From assembly GCA_035288145.1 (NCBI GenBank), contig DATEAX010000048.1, positions 1 to 25,563 on the forward strand: 25,563 bases of DNA, in the 5' to 3' direction. A program made the translations under genes and the position numbers. Shown here piece by piece: positions 12,579 through 21,033 of the stretch (positions within the stretch are counted from its first letter, which is position 1; each line of letters starts with the position of its first letter). The notes under the pieces were generated by a model. That model was not told where the DNA came from and did not search any database. It worked only from the letters and a program-made list of their open reading frames with translations. This DNA is from DATEAX01 sp035288145. GTDB lineage: Bacteria; Patescibacteriota; UBA1384; UBA12157; JAENIV01.

Positions 12579-14453
12579 ATGCAAGTCGCCGAGGTGGTTC
12601 CTAAAAGCAGAACTCAAAAAGAGGCGGTTTTTGACTATGCGATATCGCCCAAGGACCTGCCTTTTATTCGGCCGGGTATTTTGGTGGAAATCCCTTTTCA
12701 TGGTCGAAAAGTTGAAGGGATGGTCATTAATCTTAAAAGAAAATCTGACTTGAGTCAAATTAAACTCAAAACTATCCAGGCAGTAATTGACCCTGTTCCG
12801 GTGGCCGACCAAAACCATCTTAAATTTGCTCAATGGATTTCCGATTACTATCTCGAGCCGCTGGGAAAGACACTCTTTGAAAATATTGTCCCGCCGGCAA
12901 AAAGGATAATCAAAGTCCAAAGCGATATTCCCAAGGATTTTCCTGCTCCACAGCAAACAAAATCAATAAAAAGAGGGGCGCTTTTAAACCAATATTTGCT
13001 CATCGCCGATTTTCCTAAAAGATTGGCTTTCTATCTTGAGGCAATCAAAAAAACCTTAAGACAGAACCGGGGAGTAATTATCATTATCCCCGATTTATCG
13101 CTTTTAAAGTTCTTTCCCATAAAGATGCTCCAAAAAGATTACGGCAAAGAAACCATCTCCTTAATTCATAGCCGTCTTTCAAAAACTTTGCGTTGGCTCG
13201 AATTTCAGCGTATTCGACAGGGCAAAGCGAAAATTGTCATTGGTTCAACTTCCGCCCTCTTTGTCCCGGTCCAAAATCTGGGTCTGATTATTATTGACCA
13301 AGAAGAAAATGACACCTATAAAAACCAACGTTCTCCCCGATTTCACGCAAGCAAAGCGGCGGAAAAATTGGCCAAACTTCTCGGGGCAAATTTAGTCTTG
13401 GGAAGCATCACCCCGCGGGTAGAAACCTATTATCAAGCTCTCAAGGGCAAATACCGAATCATCCGCCGTCCGCTAACCCAAAAACCCCTCATCTCGATTA
13501 TTAACATGAATTCAGAACGCCGGGCGATTAGTCTCTCCTTAGAAAAAGCCGTTGAGCAAGCTCTACAATTAAAAAAGCGAACGCTCTTGGTTTTAAATCG
13601 CAAAGGCGAGGGTTCAAAACTTGCCTGTTCCGACTGCGGCTGGGTATGGCGCTGTCCGAGATGCCAACTCCCCCTCATCCCCCAAAAAGAGCAGATTATT
13701 TGTTTTCGCTGTCAGAAAAAATTTTCCCTCCCAGAAAGATGCCCCCGATGCCGCGGTGTAGGATTAAGACCTTATGGTTTGGGCACGGGCAAACTGGAAA
13801 AATTTATTCAAGACATCTTTCCCCAAAGTAGAATAATTCGTTTGGAAGATACCTCGATATTGAAATTTTCCGATAGTCTGTTCCGGCCATGGGATATTGC
13901 CATTACCACCACCTTTGGTTTGAAGTTTCATTTTCCGGCAGTTTATCTGGTAGCGCTCATTGACGCCGACCAGGGTTTGAATTGGCCGGACTTTCGAACC
14001 CAGGAAAAAAATTTTGCGATCTTTTATAAATTTTTGAAGGTCGGGGAGCGGGGGATAATTCAAACTCATTTTCCGGAAAATCCCCTAATTTCCGCCCTTT
14101 CCGGCCTTGACTTTGAACGATTTTTCCTAAACGAAATTGCCCTGCGCCGCAAATATCAATTTCCGCCCTTTGTTCAGCTGATTCGCCTTCTTTTACAAAA
14201 CAAAGACGAGCAAACCAGCCGAAAAAAAGCCCAGGAGATTTTTCAAAAACTTCAACAAATCAAATCTAAAAATCATTTGCTTTTGGGACCATCAGCACCA
14301 TTTTTTCAAAAAAAACGGGGGTCATTCCTTCAACAAATTATGATTAAAATCTTGCCCGCACAAAACCGGCAAAACGACGATATTTTAAAGGAATTCCTGC
14401 GCGTTTTGCCAAAGGACTGGCAAATCGATGTCGAGCCAATGGATTTATTGTAG
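12579..14453 (+). CDS. priA: Primosomal protein PriA lacking helicase motifs
   Basis: PriA recognises stalled forks and starts replisome reloading. The 624-residue product has the N-terminal 3' DNA-binding domain (1-105), the zinc region with eight Cys (350, 353, 359, 362, 375, 378, 388, 391), and the C-terminal domain. The helicase core has decayed: where active PriA has GVTGSGKTE, here is LIADFPKR (141-148); DEEH is DQEE (240-243); and the VAGRAGR motif is missing around 483-490 (KFLKVGER). Backbone landmarks such as SPRFHASKAAEKLAKL, LVLGSITPR and DADQGLNWPDFR remain, so this is PriA by descent and not a frameshifted copy. Actinobacterial PriA is also annotated as lacking helicase activity. 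A structural role in primosome loading is inferred. Confidence 0.9.
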   Translation: MQVAEVVPKSRTQKEAVFDYAISPKDLPFIRPGILVEIPFHGRKVEGMVINLKRKSDLSQIKLKTIQAVIDPVPVADQNHLKFAQWISDYYLEPLGKTLFENIVPPAKRIIKVQSDIPKDFPAPQQTKSIKRGALLNQYLLIADFPKRLAFYLEAIKKTLRQNRGVIIIIPDLSLLKFFPIKMLQKDYGKETISLIHSRLSKTLRWLEFQRIRQGKAKIVIGSTSALFVPVQNLGLIIIDQEENDTYKNQRSPRFHASKAAEKLAKLLGANLVLGSITPRVETYYQALKGKYRIIRRPLTQKPLISIINMNSERRAISLSLEKAVEQALQLKKRTLLVLNRKGEGSKLACSDCGWVWRCPRCQLPLIPQKEQIICFRCQKKFSLPERCPRCRGVGLRPYGLGTGKLEKFIQDIFPQSRIIRLEDTSILKFSDSLFRPWDIAITTTFGLKFHFPAVYLVALIDADQGLNWPDFRTQEKNFAIFYKFLKVGERGIIQTHFPENPLISALSGLDFERFFLNEIALRRKYQFPPFVQLIRLLLQNKDEQTSRKKAQEIFQKLQQIKSKNHLLLGPSAPFFQKKRGSFLQQIMIKILPAQNRQNDDILKEFLRVLPKDWQIDVEPMDLL

Positions 14454-14459
14454 TATAAT
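14454..14459 (+). promoter_or_regulatory. Possible -10 box for the glycosyltransferase gene
   Basis: A perfect TATAAT starts directly after the priA stop codon, but there is no convincing -35 box 16-18 bp upstream. It leaves about 25 bases of leader including the strong ribosome site before the TTG start at 14491. Confidence 0.35.
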
Positions 14460-14490
14460 AAGAAAAGGATAATGAGCAAGGAGGAGGAAA

Positions 14491-15645
14491 TTGCGCATTG
14501 GTATTTTTAGTCAGTGTTACTTGCCGACCTTAAACGGGGTGGTAGTTTCCATTGAGACCTTCCGTAAGGAATTGGAAAAGCGCGGTCATGAATTCTTTAT
14601 CTTTACCACCGGAAACCGAAATTCAGAAGATAAGAACCCGACCCGCGTTTTTCGCTATCCTTCAATTCCCTCGACCCAGAAGGATTATCCGATTGCTCTG
14701 CCTTACCTGGCACCTTTACAAACTGCCCGTATCCGGACTTTGGGACTAGAAATTATCCATAGTCAGCACATTTTCGCCATGGGAAAACTTGGCCTGAAAG
14801 TTGGCCGCAGTCTGAATATTCCCGTCATTCATACCTACCATACCCTGATTACCGAATACACCCACTATATTCCTTTGCCCAGCCGGCTGGTGGAAAAAGT
14901 TTTGATTTCCCTTAGCCGAAATTACTGCAATTTATGCGATCAGGTGGTGACCCCCTCCTCTTCGATGAAGAAAATTCTTCTCTCTTACGGCGTTAAGACT
15001 CCAATCGAGGTCATCCCCACGGGAGTCGACCCAAATGACTTTACCAAACCTTATCACTCGACTGTCTTAAGAGCCAAATGGCATATTCCGGAAGGAAAGA
15101 AAATTCTTCTTTATGTCAGCCGCATCGCCCGAGAGAAAAATCTTGATTTTCTTTTTGAGGCAGTCCGAGAGCTTCGAAGAAAACGCAACGATTTCCATCT
15201 GCTGATGGTTGGCGGCGGTCCGGAAGTCGCTTATTACCAGAAGCAGGTCAAGAGGTGGGGACTGGAAAACTTGGTTACCTTTGCCGGAAGACAACCCAAA
15301 GAGGACACCAATCGTTTTTATGGGGCAGCGGACATTTTTGTCTTTCCCTCGATTACGGAGACTCAAGGCATTGTCCTCACTGAAGCCCAGGCGGCCGGTC
15401 TTCCCGTGGTCGCCGTCGGCTTGATGGGTCCCAAGGATTTTATCCGAGACGATAAGGACGGCTTTTTAACCCCCTTGCAAGTCGGAGAATTTTCCGGTAA
15501 AATAGAAAAACTTCTCGACAATGAGTATTTAAGAAAGAGATTCGGCCGCCAGGCCCAAAAGAACGCTGTCCAGTTTTCCGCGGAAAATACCGCCCGCAAG
15601 ATGGAAAAACTTTATGAAAGAACGCTTAGTAACTATTCCCAATAA
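14491..15645 (+). CDS. GT4-family glycosyltransferase, probably lipid-directed
   Basis: A 384-residue retaining glycosyltransferase of the GT4 family with GT-B fold. The N-terminal acceptor domain has YLPTLNGVVVSIETFRKEL; the C-terminal donor domain has VGGGPEV, the EX7E motif in SITETQGIVLTEA, and AAGLPVVAV. The N-terminal loop resembles bacterial enzymes that glucosylate or mannosylate diacylglycerol or phosphatidylinositol. A membrane glycolipid product is therefore inferred, but the sugar and acceptor are unknown. The start is a TTG: AAGGAGG (14478-14484) lies 6 bases before it, and the protein MRIGIFSQCY begins as the family usually does. It overlaps the next gene by 32 bp. Confidence 0.9.
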   Translation: MRIGIFSQCYLPTLNGVVVSIETFRKELEKRGHEFFIFTTGNRNSEDKNPTRVFRYPSIPSTQKDYPIALPYLAPLQTARIRTLGLEIIHSQHIFAMGKLGLKVGRSLNIPVIHTYHTLITEYTHYIPLPSRLVEKVLISLSRNYCNLCDQVVTPSSSMKKILLSYGVKTPIEVIPTGVDPNDFTKPYHSTVLRAKWHIPEGKKILLYVSRIAREKNLDFLFEAVRELRRKRNDFHLLMVGGGPEVAYYQKQVKRWGLENLVTFAGRQPKEDTNRFYGAADIFVFPSITETQGIVLTEAQAAGLPVVAVGLMGPKDFIRDDKDGFLTPLQVGEFSGKIEKLLDNEYLRKRFGRQAQKNAVQFSAENTARKMEKLYERTLSNYSQ

Positions 15646-16957
15646 AGAGCTTTTCGAGGTGACCGTCAAAGTCACCTCTTTTGGAAATGAGCTCCAAAAC
15701 CAAATAAAAATAATGGCTGAATATCTTCGGCTTCACGAAGGCGCAGGGCTGGCCGCCAATCAAGTGGGCTGGAAAAATCGGGTGATTGTCGTCGAGTTCG
15801 ATGATGATGAGAAACATGCCATCCCCTTTCAGGCGTTTATTAATCCGGAAATCGTTGAATGTTCCGATGATACAAATTTACTTGAAGAGGGCTGTCTTTC
15901 GGTGCCCCAAATTGAGCTCCCAGTCGAAAGGGCCCTTAAAATCAAACTTCGCGCCCAAAACCGCGCGGGGAAAAAAATCCGTCTGACTGCTAAAGGAATT
16001 CTTGCCCGAATTTTGCAGCATGAGGTTGACCATTTAGGGGGGATTATTTTTACCGAGCACGTTTCGGAAAAATATTTCCGCGATTTTCCCGAGCTTAAAA
16101 ATCTCAAAATTGTCTTTTTCGGTTCGGGAGAATTTGCCGTGCCGGTTCTAAAGGGCCTCATTTTGCTTGGTTTTAATCCCCTAATAATTACTGAAAAAGG
16201 CAAACCCGCTGGCCGCGAACAAAAAATTAAACCTACGCCGGTGGCTGAATTATGCCAATTATTTCAGAAAAAAGTCATCGAAATTGAGGATTTCACTCGT
16301 CTTAAAACTAACATTTCCCATCCCGATTTGATTTTTTTAGCCGATTTCGGCCAGAAAATTCCCGAAGACATCTTAAAGAAGGCCCGAATCGCCGCTTTAA
16401 ATTTGCATCCGTCGCTTCTTCCTTTATATCGAGGCGCCGCCCCCATTCCTCAAGCAATTTTGGCGGATGAAAAAGAAACCGGAGTGACGTTAATCGAAAT
16501 GTCGAGTAAAATCGACCAAGGTCCGATTTTAGCCCAAATTAAAACGGAAATCCTAAAAAACGACACCGGTGCAATTTTGGAAAACCGTTTAGCCATCTTG
16601 GCCCTCAAACTTCTCTATCAAACCCTCCCCTTCATTGTCCGAGGCGAGCTAAAAAAAACTAAACAAGATGATACAAAAGCCAGCTACGCCAAAAAACTTC
16701 AAAAAACCGACGGGGAAATTAACTGGCAGGACGAACCAATAAAAATCGAGCGTCAAATCCGAGCTTTTAGTCCCTGGCCCGGGACCTACTCCTATCTTCC
16801 CGATGGCAAGCGTTTAATTATTCGTCAAGCCCACCTGGCAGGTGAGGATTTGGTTTTGGATATTGTTCAGAAAGAAGGCGGAAAACCAATAAAATGGCAG
16901 GAATTTTTACGGGGCTACCGCGGCCAAAAGCCAGCGTGGTTTGACAAGATAAAATAG
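15614..16957 (+). CDS. Peptide deformylase - methionyl-tRNA formyltransferase fusion
   Basis: One 447-residue chain holds both enzymes of the formyl-Met cycle. Residues 1-155 are peptide deformylase, with GAGLAANQ (43-50), EGCLS (92-96) and HEVDH (136-140); the metal ligands would be Cys94, His136 and His140, with Glu137 catalytic. Residues from about 164 are methionyl-tRNA formyltransferase: FFGSGEFAVPVL, LNLHPSLLPLYRGAAPIP with Asn263 and His265, and Asp301 in IDQGPIL. Their spacing equals that of E. coli Asn106/His108/Asp144. A short C-terminal tRNA-binding domain ends the protein. The first adds formyl to Met-tRNA and the second removes it from nascent chains, so opposite reactions are joined. 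The junction is continuous in frame with no internal stop. The start overlaps the glycosyltransferase gene by 32 bp. Both active sites look intact. Confidence 0.95.
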   Translation: MKERLVTIPNKELFEVTVKVTSFGNELQNQIKIMAEYLRLHEGAGLAANQVGWKNRVIVVEFDDDEKHAIPFQAFINPEIVECSDDTNLLEEGCLSVPQIELPVERALKIKLRAQNRAGKKIRLTAKGILARILQHEVDHLGGIIFTEHVSEKYFRDFPELKNLKIVFFGSGEFAVPVLKGLILLGFNPLIITEKGKPAGREQKIKPTPVAELCQLFQKKVIEIEDFTRLKTNISHPDLIFLADFGQKIPEDILKKARIAALNLHPSLLPLYRGAAPIPQAILADEKETGVTLIEMSSKIDQGPILAQIKTEILKNDTGAILENRLAILALKLLYQTLPFIVRGELKKTKQDDTKASYAKKLQKTDGEINWQDEPIKIERQIRAFSPWPGTYSYLPDGKRLIIRQAHLAGEDLVLDIVQKEGGKPIKWQEFLRGYRGQKPAWFDKIK

Positions 16958-16963
16958 TATATA

Positions 16964-19321
16964 ATGAAAACGGATGGAGGGGTTGTGGCTCTCAACTTTC
17001 CGGACAAGAAAAAAAAACGAAATGTAAAAGCGGACTCGAACGCTGACTTTTTGTTGCCCGAAGACAAAAAAAAGATTAAAAAACTTTCTGAAGAAAAGTA
17101 CCAACACCTAAAAACTATTGAAGAACTCAATCACCGAATCCTTATCGTTCAAAATTCCACCGGCACCCTGTTTCCTAAATTTGTCCGTCTCCATCACCAT
17201 CTTCGGCAAAAATACCGCTGGTACTATAACTGGCATACCAAGGGCTATGCGCCAACGATTCATTGGCTCGTCCTAATTTTATATCTTGTCTCTTTGCCGC
17301 TGGTTTATAGTTACCTTACCCCTAAAGTCGAGGTTACTTCGGCGGTGGCGGCGACAAAACTTGTCGTCGAACCAGCTACCGCCACCGTCAAGGCAGGCAA
17401 GTGTCTTGATTTTACCATCAGGGCGGTCAATGATAATAATATCACCGACTCCAGTAAAAATTCCTATTTCAGTTTAGCAAACACCGATTCAAAATCTCAA
17501 GTTAGAACGAGCGATTGTAAGGCACCCTTGACCTCCGAGCCTCAATTGGCAAGCGGAAATAAAACTGTCTATATATATTTCGAAATGCTGGGAAGCCAGA
17601 CAATCACCGCTACCCACCTGCCTGGTCCCCCCACCTCATCCCCAACCACCCCAACGCCGACACCAACGCCCATCGACCCGCCCACTTCTTCGCCAACACC
17701 CACACCGACACCGCCGCCTATTCCGATGCCCCCGGGAATTACTGATCAAATTCCCGCGCCCTTCGAGCTCGAAAACGCTTCTGCCGCCGGCCTCGACTCG
17801 GGCTCGGCGACGATTACCGTCACTCCCGGCGATCCGGCAAGAATGACTTTTGCCAATTTTCCCGGGGAAGTTTCCCAAGATTCACCGTCATCGGCAATTA
17901 CAATTAATCTTTTTGACCCCTTTTCAAACCAAACCACCACTGGCACAAATCAAAATATTAATCTTTCCACCTCCAGCGCCGGCGGTAAGTTTTCCCAAAG
18001 TTCCGGCGGGCCCTGGACCACGGGCTCTCTCGACATCACCCTCCCCGCCGGTAGCGGTTCGGTGAATTTTTACTATTTAGATACCAGCCCCGGTTCGTCA
18101 ACGATTATTGCCGCGGAGACTCCCTCGGCTGGGTGGAACGATGCCCAAGGGACCTTAACCGTCAATCAGACGGTGGAGCCCACTCCCACTCCCACTCCCA
18201 CTCCCACTCCTATCCCAACCGAATCTATCAGCGCCACCCCTTTATTCCTCCCATCGCCCTCCCTCGCCCCAACACCCCTGACGATAACCTCATTGCTTGA
18301 GCACCCGGTGGCCAATACAATTTCCAAGGCCCTGACGCCGATTGGCACAGCCGTTGCCACCATTGGCATCTTGCCTCTTTTAGTCCAGGCCTTTCCCCAG
18401 GCATTTCACGGCTTTGCCTCGCTTTTCCCCGCCCTCTTTACCGCCTTTAGCGTCCACCGACGGCGCAAACCTTGGGGTATGGTCTTTGATTCGCTCACGG
18501 GCCGGCCGATTGAAGGCGCGCTAATAAGAATTTTTGAGGCCGATACCGGCCGGCTTTTTGCCACCAAAGTTACTGACCAAAACGGCAGTTTCAACTTTTT
18601 GCTTGCCAAAGGAAAATATTATCTTCGGGTTGCCAAAGAGGGTTATCTTTTTCCGCCGAAAATTTCCAAATTAAAGGCAAACCAACTTTCGACCCGCTTT
18701 GGACCGGATAGCGATCTTTACCTCGGCCAACCGTTTTTTGTTAAAACCGACGGCACCAATATCAACTTGAGCATCGCCCTTGACCCAATTATCTCCCGAC
18801 TCTTACCGAATGTCCGAACAAAAATGTGGTTTAAAAATGCCTTTGACTGGTTCCAGATTGCCCTTTCCTATGTCGCTATCCCAATGATGTTAGCCGGCGC
18901 GTTTATAACCGCTCTTGCCACCTTAATCATCCCCTCGCGATTCAACTTTTATCTTGGCGTGGTCTACATCATCCTCCTAGGGGCTTATTTAATCAGCCAC
19001 CGCATTCAAAAAGCCCGTTTCGGCTTTGTTTTTGACTCCCAAACCCTCAAACCAATTGCCAATGCCCTCGTTTCCATTATTGATAAAGAGTACAATGCCA
19101 TCCGGGAAGTCCGGTCAACCGACAAAGAGGGCCACTTTGCCATTTTGGCCCAAAAAGGCGAGTATTATTTGACGGTGGAGGCAGAAAACTTTACCTTCCC
19201 GGCAAAAGATTTTAAGATACCCCGCGGCGGGAAATTTGACCATCTTTATTTTGGCGGTTTAATTTCCCACAAAAAAACCGCCTTTATCAATGTTGATATT
19301 CCCATGCAGCAAAAAATGTGA
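16964..19321 (+). CDS. Large multi-domain membrane/surface protein with Ig-like and carboxypeptidase-regulatory-like domains
   Basis: The 785-residue product is built from modules. In order: a Lys-rich N-terminus (1-60); a membrane segment (about 100-118); an Ig-like domain (about 130-215); a Pro/Thr linker (about 222-265); a second Ig-like domain (about 270-400); a second linker (about 405-425); a hydrophobic segment (about 455-490); a carboxypeptidase regulatory-like domain (GMVFDSLTGRPIEGALIRIF..., about 500-570); two membrane segments (about 622-670); and a second such domain (GFVFDSQTLKPIANALVSII...). No catalytic motif is seen, so an envelope scaffold or adhesion role is inferred. A GTG at 16985 with GGAGG 4 bases ahead is a serious alternative start, since a TATAAT (16960-16965) overlaps the ATG at 16964. 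Confidence 0.82.
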   Translation: MKTDGGVVALNFPDKKKKRNVKADSNADFLLPEDKKKIKKLSEEKYQHLKTIEELNHRILIVQNSTGTLFPKFVRLHHHLRQKYRWYYNWHTKGYAPTIHWLVLILYLVSLPLVYSYLTPKVEVTSAVAATKLVVEPATATVKAGKCLDFTIRAVNDNNITDSSKNSYFSLANTDSKSQVRTSDCKAPLTSEPQLASGNKTVYIYFEMLGSQTITATHLPGPPTSSPTTPTPTPTPIDPPTSSPTPTPTPPPIPMPPGITDQIPAPFELENASAAGLDSGSATITVTPGDPARMTFANFPGEVSQDSPSSAITINLFDPFSNQTTTGTNQNINLSTSSAGGKFSQSSGGPWTTGSLDITLPAGSGSVNFYYLDTSPGSSTIIAAETPSAGWNDAQGTLTVNQTVEPTPTPTPTPTPIPTESISATPLFLPSPSLAPTPLTITSLLEHPVANTISKALTPIGTAVATIGILPLLVQAFPQAFHGFASLFPALFTAFSVHRRRKPWGMVFDSLTGRPIEGALIRIFEADTGRLFATKVTDQNGSFNFLLAKGKYYLRVAKEGYLFPPKISKLKANQLSTRFGPDSDLYLGQPFFVKTDGTNINLSIALDPIISRLLPNVRTKMWFKNAFDWFQIALSYVAIPMMLAGAFITALATLIIPSRFNFYLGVVYIILLGAYLISHRIQKARFGFVFDSQTLKPIANALVSIIDKEYNAIREVRSTDKEGHFAILAQKGEYYLTVEAENFTFPAKDFKIPRGGKFDHLYFGGLISHKKTAFINVDIPMQQKM
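18179..18210 (+). repeat. CCCACT hexamer tandem repeat
   Basis: About five copies of CCCACT encode the Pro-Thr linker of the large surface protein. The 6-bp unit keeps frame, so slippage would change linker length and not switch the gene off. Confidence 0.8.
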
Positions 19322-19322
19322 G

Positions 19323-20924
19323 CTAATTTATCACCTTGACCAAACTTAAACCCGTCATCTCGGGCGGAGGGGGAATATTTAAGAGGTCTAAAACCGTCGG
19401 CGCGACATCGGCCAAAATACCCACTGATTGATTTTCGTTTGAAGAAGGAGTATTTTTTTTAAATTGCCTGCCTACCAAAAGGAAAGGCACCGGCGCCACC
19501 GAATGTTCGGTATCAACTTTGCCTTCGGTTGAAATCATGCTTTCGGCATTGCCGTGGTCAGCGGTAATTAAAAAAGTCGTTTGGGGAAAACGCTTCACCA
19601 GACGGCCGAGTTCTTGGTCAATCGCCTCAATCGCTTTAATCGTCGCCACGAGATTTCCCGAATGACCAACCATATCGGCATTGGCAAAATTGATAAGGAT
19701 AAAGTCGTATTTTTTCTTTTCGGAAACTTCGAAGATTGTATTGGTGATTTTTTGGGCGGACATTTCCGGTTGAAGGTCATAAGTGGAAACTTTGGGCGAG
19801 GACACGGTAATCCAGTCTTCATTCTTAAAGGGTACGGGGCTTCCGCCGTCAAAAAAATAAGTCGCTTGGGCATATTTTTCCGTTTCCGCAATATGAAGTT
19901 GCCGTACTCCCGCCTTACTTAAAACTTGCGTCAAAGGATTTTCAATTTTTTCCGGCTGAATTGCCACCTTAATGGGAAGCGATTTTTCGTAAGAAACTAA
20001 ACTGGCATAATAAACATTTTTCAAGAGCTTTTTTCCGGGGTAATTTTGCTGGGGAAATAAAAACGTTTCGACCAGCTGTCGGATTCGCTCCGGCCGGAAA
20101 TTGAAAAAGATAACCGCATCATTGTTTTGTATTTGACCAATAATTTTGGGATTTTCTTCTTCGAAAATTTTCTGAAATATCCCTGCCGGCACATCTTCCT
20201 GTGAGACAACTGTCGGCGGAATAAACTCATCCGTCAGACCACGAAAATATGCCTTGCGGGCAACCTCTTGGGCCGAAGTTGCCTTTTCGCCATTACCCAG
20301 AACCAAACAATCGTAGGCGGCGAAGGTTCTTTGCCAGCGGCTGTCTCGATCCATGGCATAGTATCTGCCGACGACCGAAGCAATTCTTGTTTTCAGACGG
20401 TATTGATGAATCTTGGCATTGATTTTTTCAATGTAGGAAGCGGCGCTTTGGACTGATACATCGCGGCCGTCGGTAAACATTTGGATAAATGACGGCTGAC
20501 GAAAATGACGGCGGCGCAAAAGCTCCAACAAGGCGAAAAGATGCTCAATATGACTGTGGACACCGCCGGCGGAGACCAAACCGACTAAGTGAAGGGACGA
20601 TTTTTGTTTTTGGGCATAATTCAGAGCTTGGAGCAAGACAGGGTTTTTGTAAAACTCGCCGGTGGCGATGATCTTGGAAATCCGGGGGAAGTCCTGATGA
20701 ATGATTCGTCCCGCGCCCAAACAGGCATGGCCGACTTCCGAACTGCCAATACTTCCCCAGGGCAGACCCACCGGTTCGCCGGCGGCTTCTAAAAGCGCGT
20801 GGGGATAGTTTTGCCAGAGCAAGTCAAAATTCGGTTTCTTGGCTTGGGCAATCGCATTACCTTCTCTTTGCAGGCGGTATCCCCAGCCGTCCATAACCAC
20901 TAAAATAACTTTAGGTTGGTCCAT
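19323..20924 (-). CDS. gpmI: 2,3-bisphosphoglycerate-independent phosphoglycerate mutase
   Basis: GpmI interconverts 3- and 2-phosphoglycerate in glycolysis through a Mn-dependent phosphoserine intermediate. The 533-residue length is normal (about 510-550). It starts with VILVVMDGWGYR (metal ligand Asp12), has GSIGSSEVGHACLGAGRI with the catalytic Ser at 62, TDGRDVSV, GRYYAMDRDSRW, INFANADMVGHSGN and TADHGNAE. AGGAGG lies 3 bases before the ATG, which is close, and an extended -10 box (20940-20948) would start transcription right at that ribosome site. The gene stands alone, and its stop codon is one base from that of the convergent surface-protein gene, with no terminator between. It is the only glycolytic gene in the window. 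Confidence 0.96.
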   Translation of the reverse strand: MDQPKVILVVMDGWGYRLQREGNAIAQAKKPNFDLLWQNYPHALLEAAGEPVGLPWGSIGSSEVGHACLGAGRIIHQDFPRISKIIATGEFYKNPVLLQALNYAQKQKSSLHLVGLVSAGGVHSHIEHLFALLELLRRRHFRQPSFIQMFTDGRDVSVQSAASYIEKINAKIHQYRLKTRIASVVGRYYAMDRDSRWQRTFAAYDCLVLGNGEKATSAQEVARKAYFRGLTDEFIPPTVVSQEDVPAGIFQKIFEEENPKIIGQIQNNDAVIFFNFRPERIRQLVETFLFPQQNYPGKKLLKNVYYASLVSYEKSLPIKVAIQPEKIENPLTQVLSKAGVRQLHIAETEKYAQATYFFDGGSPVPFKNEDWITVSSPKVSTYDLQPEMSAQKITNTIFEVSEKKKYDFILINFANADMVGHSGNLVATIKAIEAIDQELGRLVKRFPQTTFLITADHGNAESMISTEGKVDTEHSVAPVPFLLVGRQFKKNTPSSNENQSVGILADVAPTVLDLLNIPPPPEMTGLSLVKVIN

Positions 20925-20939
20925 AACCCTCCTGATTTG

Positions 20940-20948
20940 ATTATATCA
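20940..20948 (-). promoter_or_regulatory. Extended -10 promoter of gpmI
   Basis: The minus strand reads TGATATAAT, a TGn-extended perfect TATAAT. No convincing -35 is seen. It ends 15 bases before the gpmI ATG, giving a leader of about 9 bases that is essentially the AGGAGG site itself. Confidence 0.6.
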
Positions 20949-20983
20949 AAGAATGATAAAGAAGTTGAATGAAGGTTGGAGAA

Positions 20984-21012
20984 TTGACACAATTTCCCAA
21001 TGATGCTAAGAT
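20984..21012 (+). promoter_or_regulatory. Promoter of rpsP
   Basis: TTGACA (20984-20989), 17-bp spacer, TAAGAT (21007-21012). The predicted start near 21019 leaves about 15 bases before the ATG. The same hexamers and spacing recur upstream of khpA. Confidence 0.75.
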
Positions 21013-21033
21013 TAAATTCTGAAAGAATAATTT

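Noticed and set aside
16941..16965. TTGACA and TATAAT before the large surface protein as a standard promoter
   Set aside because: The spacer is only 13 bp; the TATAAT may still act alone, and it bears on the start choice.
18179..18210. CCCACT repeat as a phase-variation switch
   Set aside because: The 6-bp unit cannot shift the reading frame.
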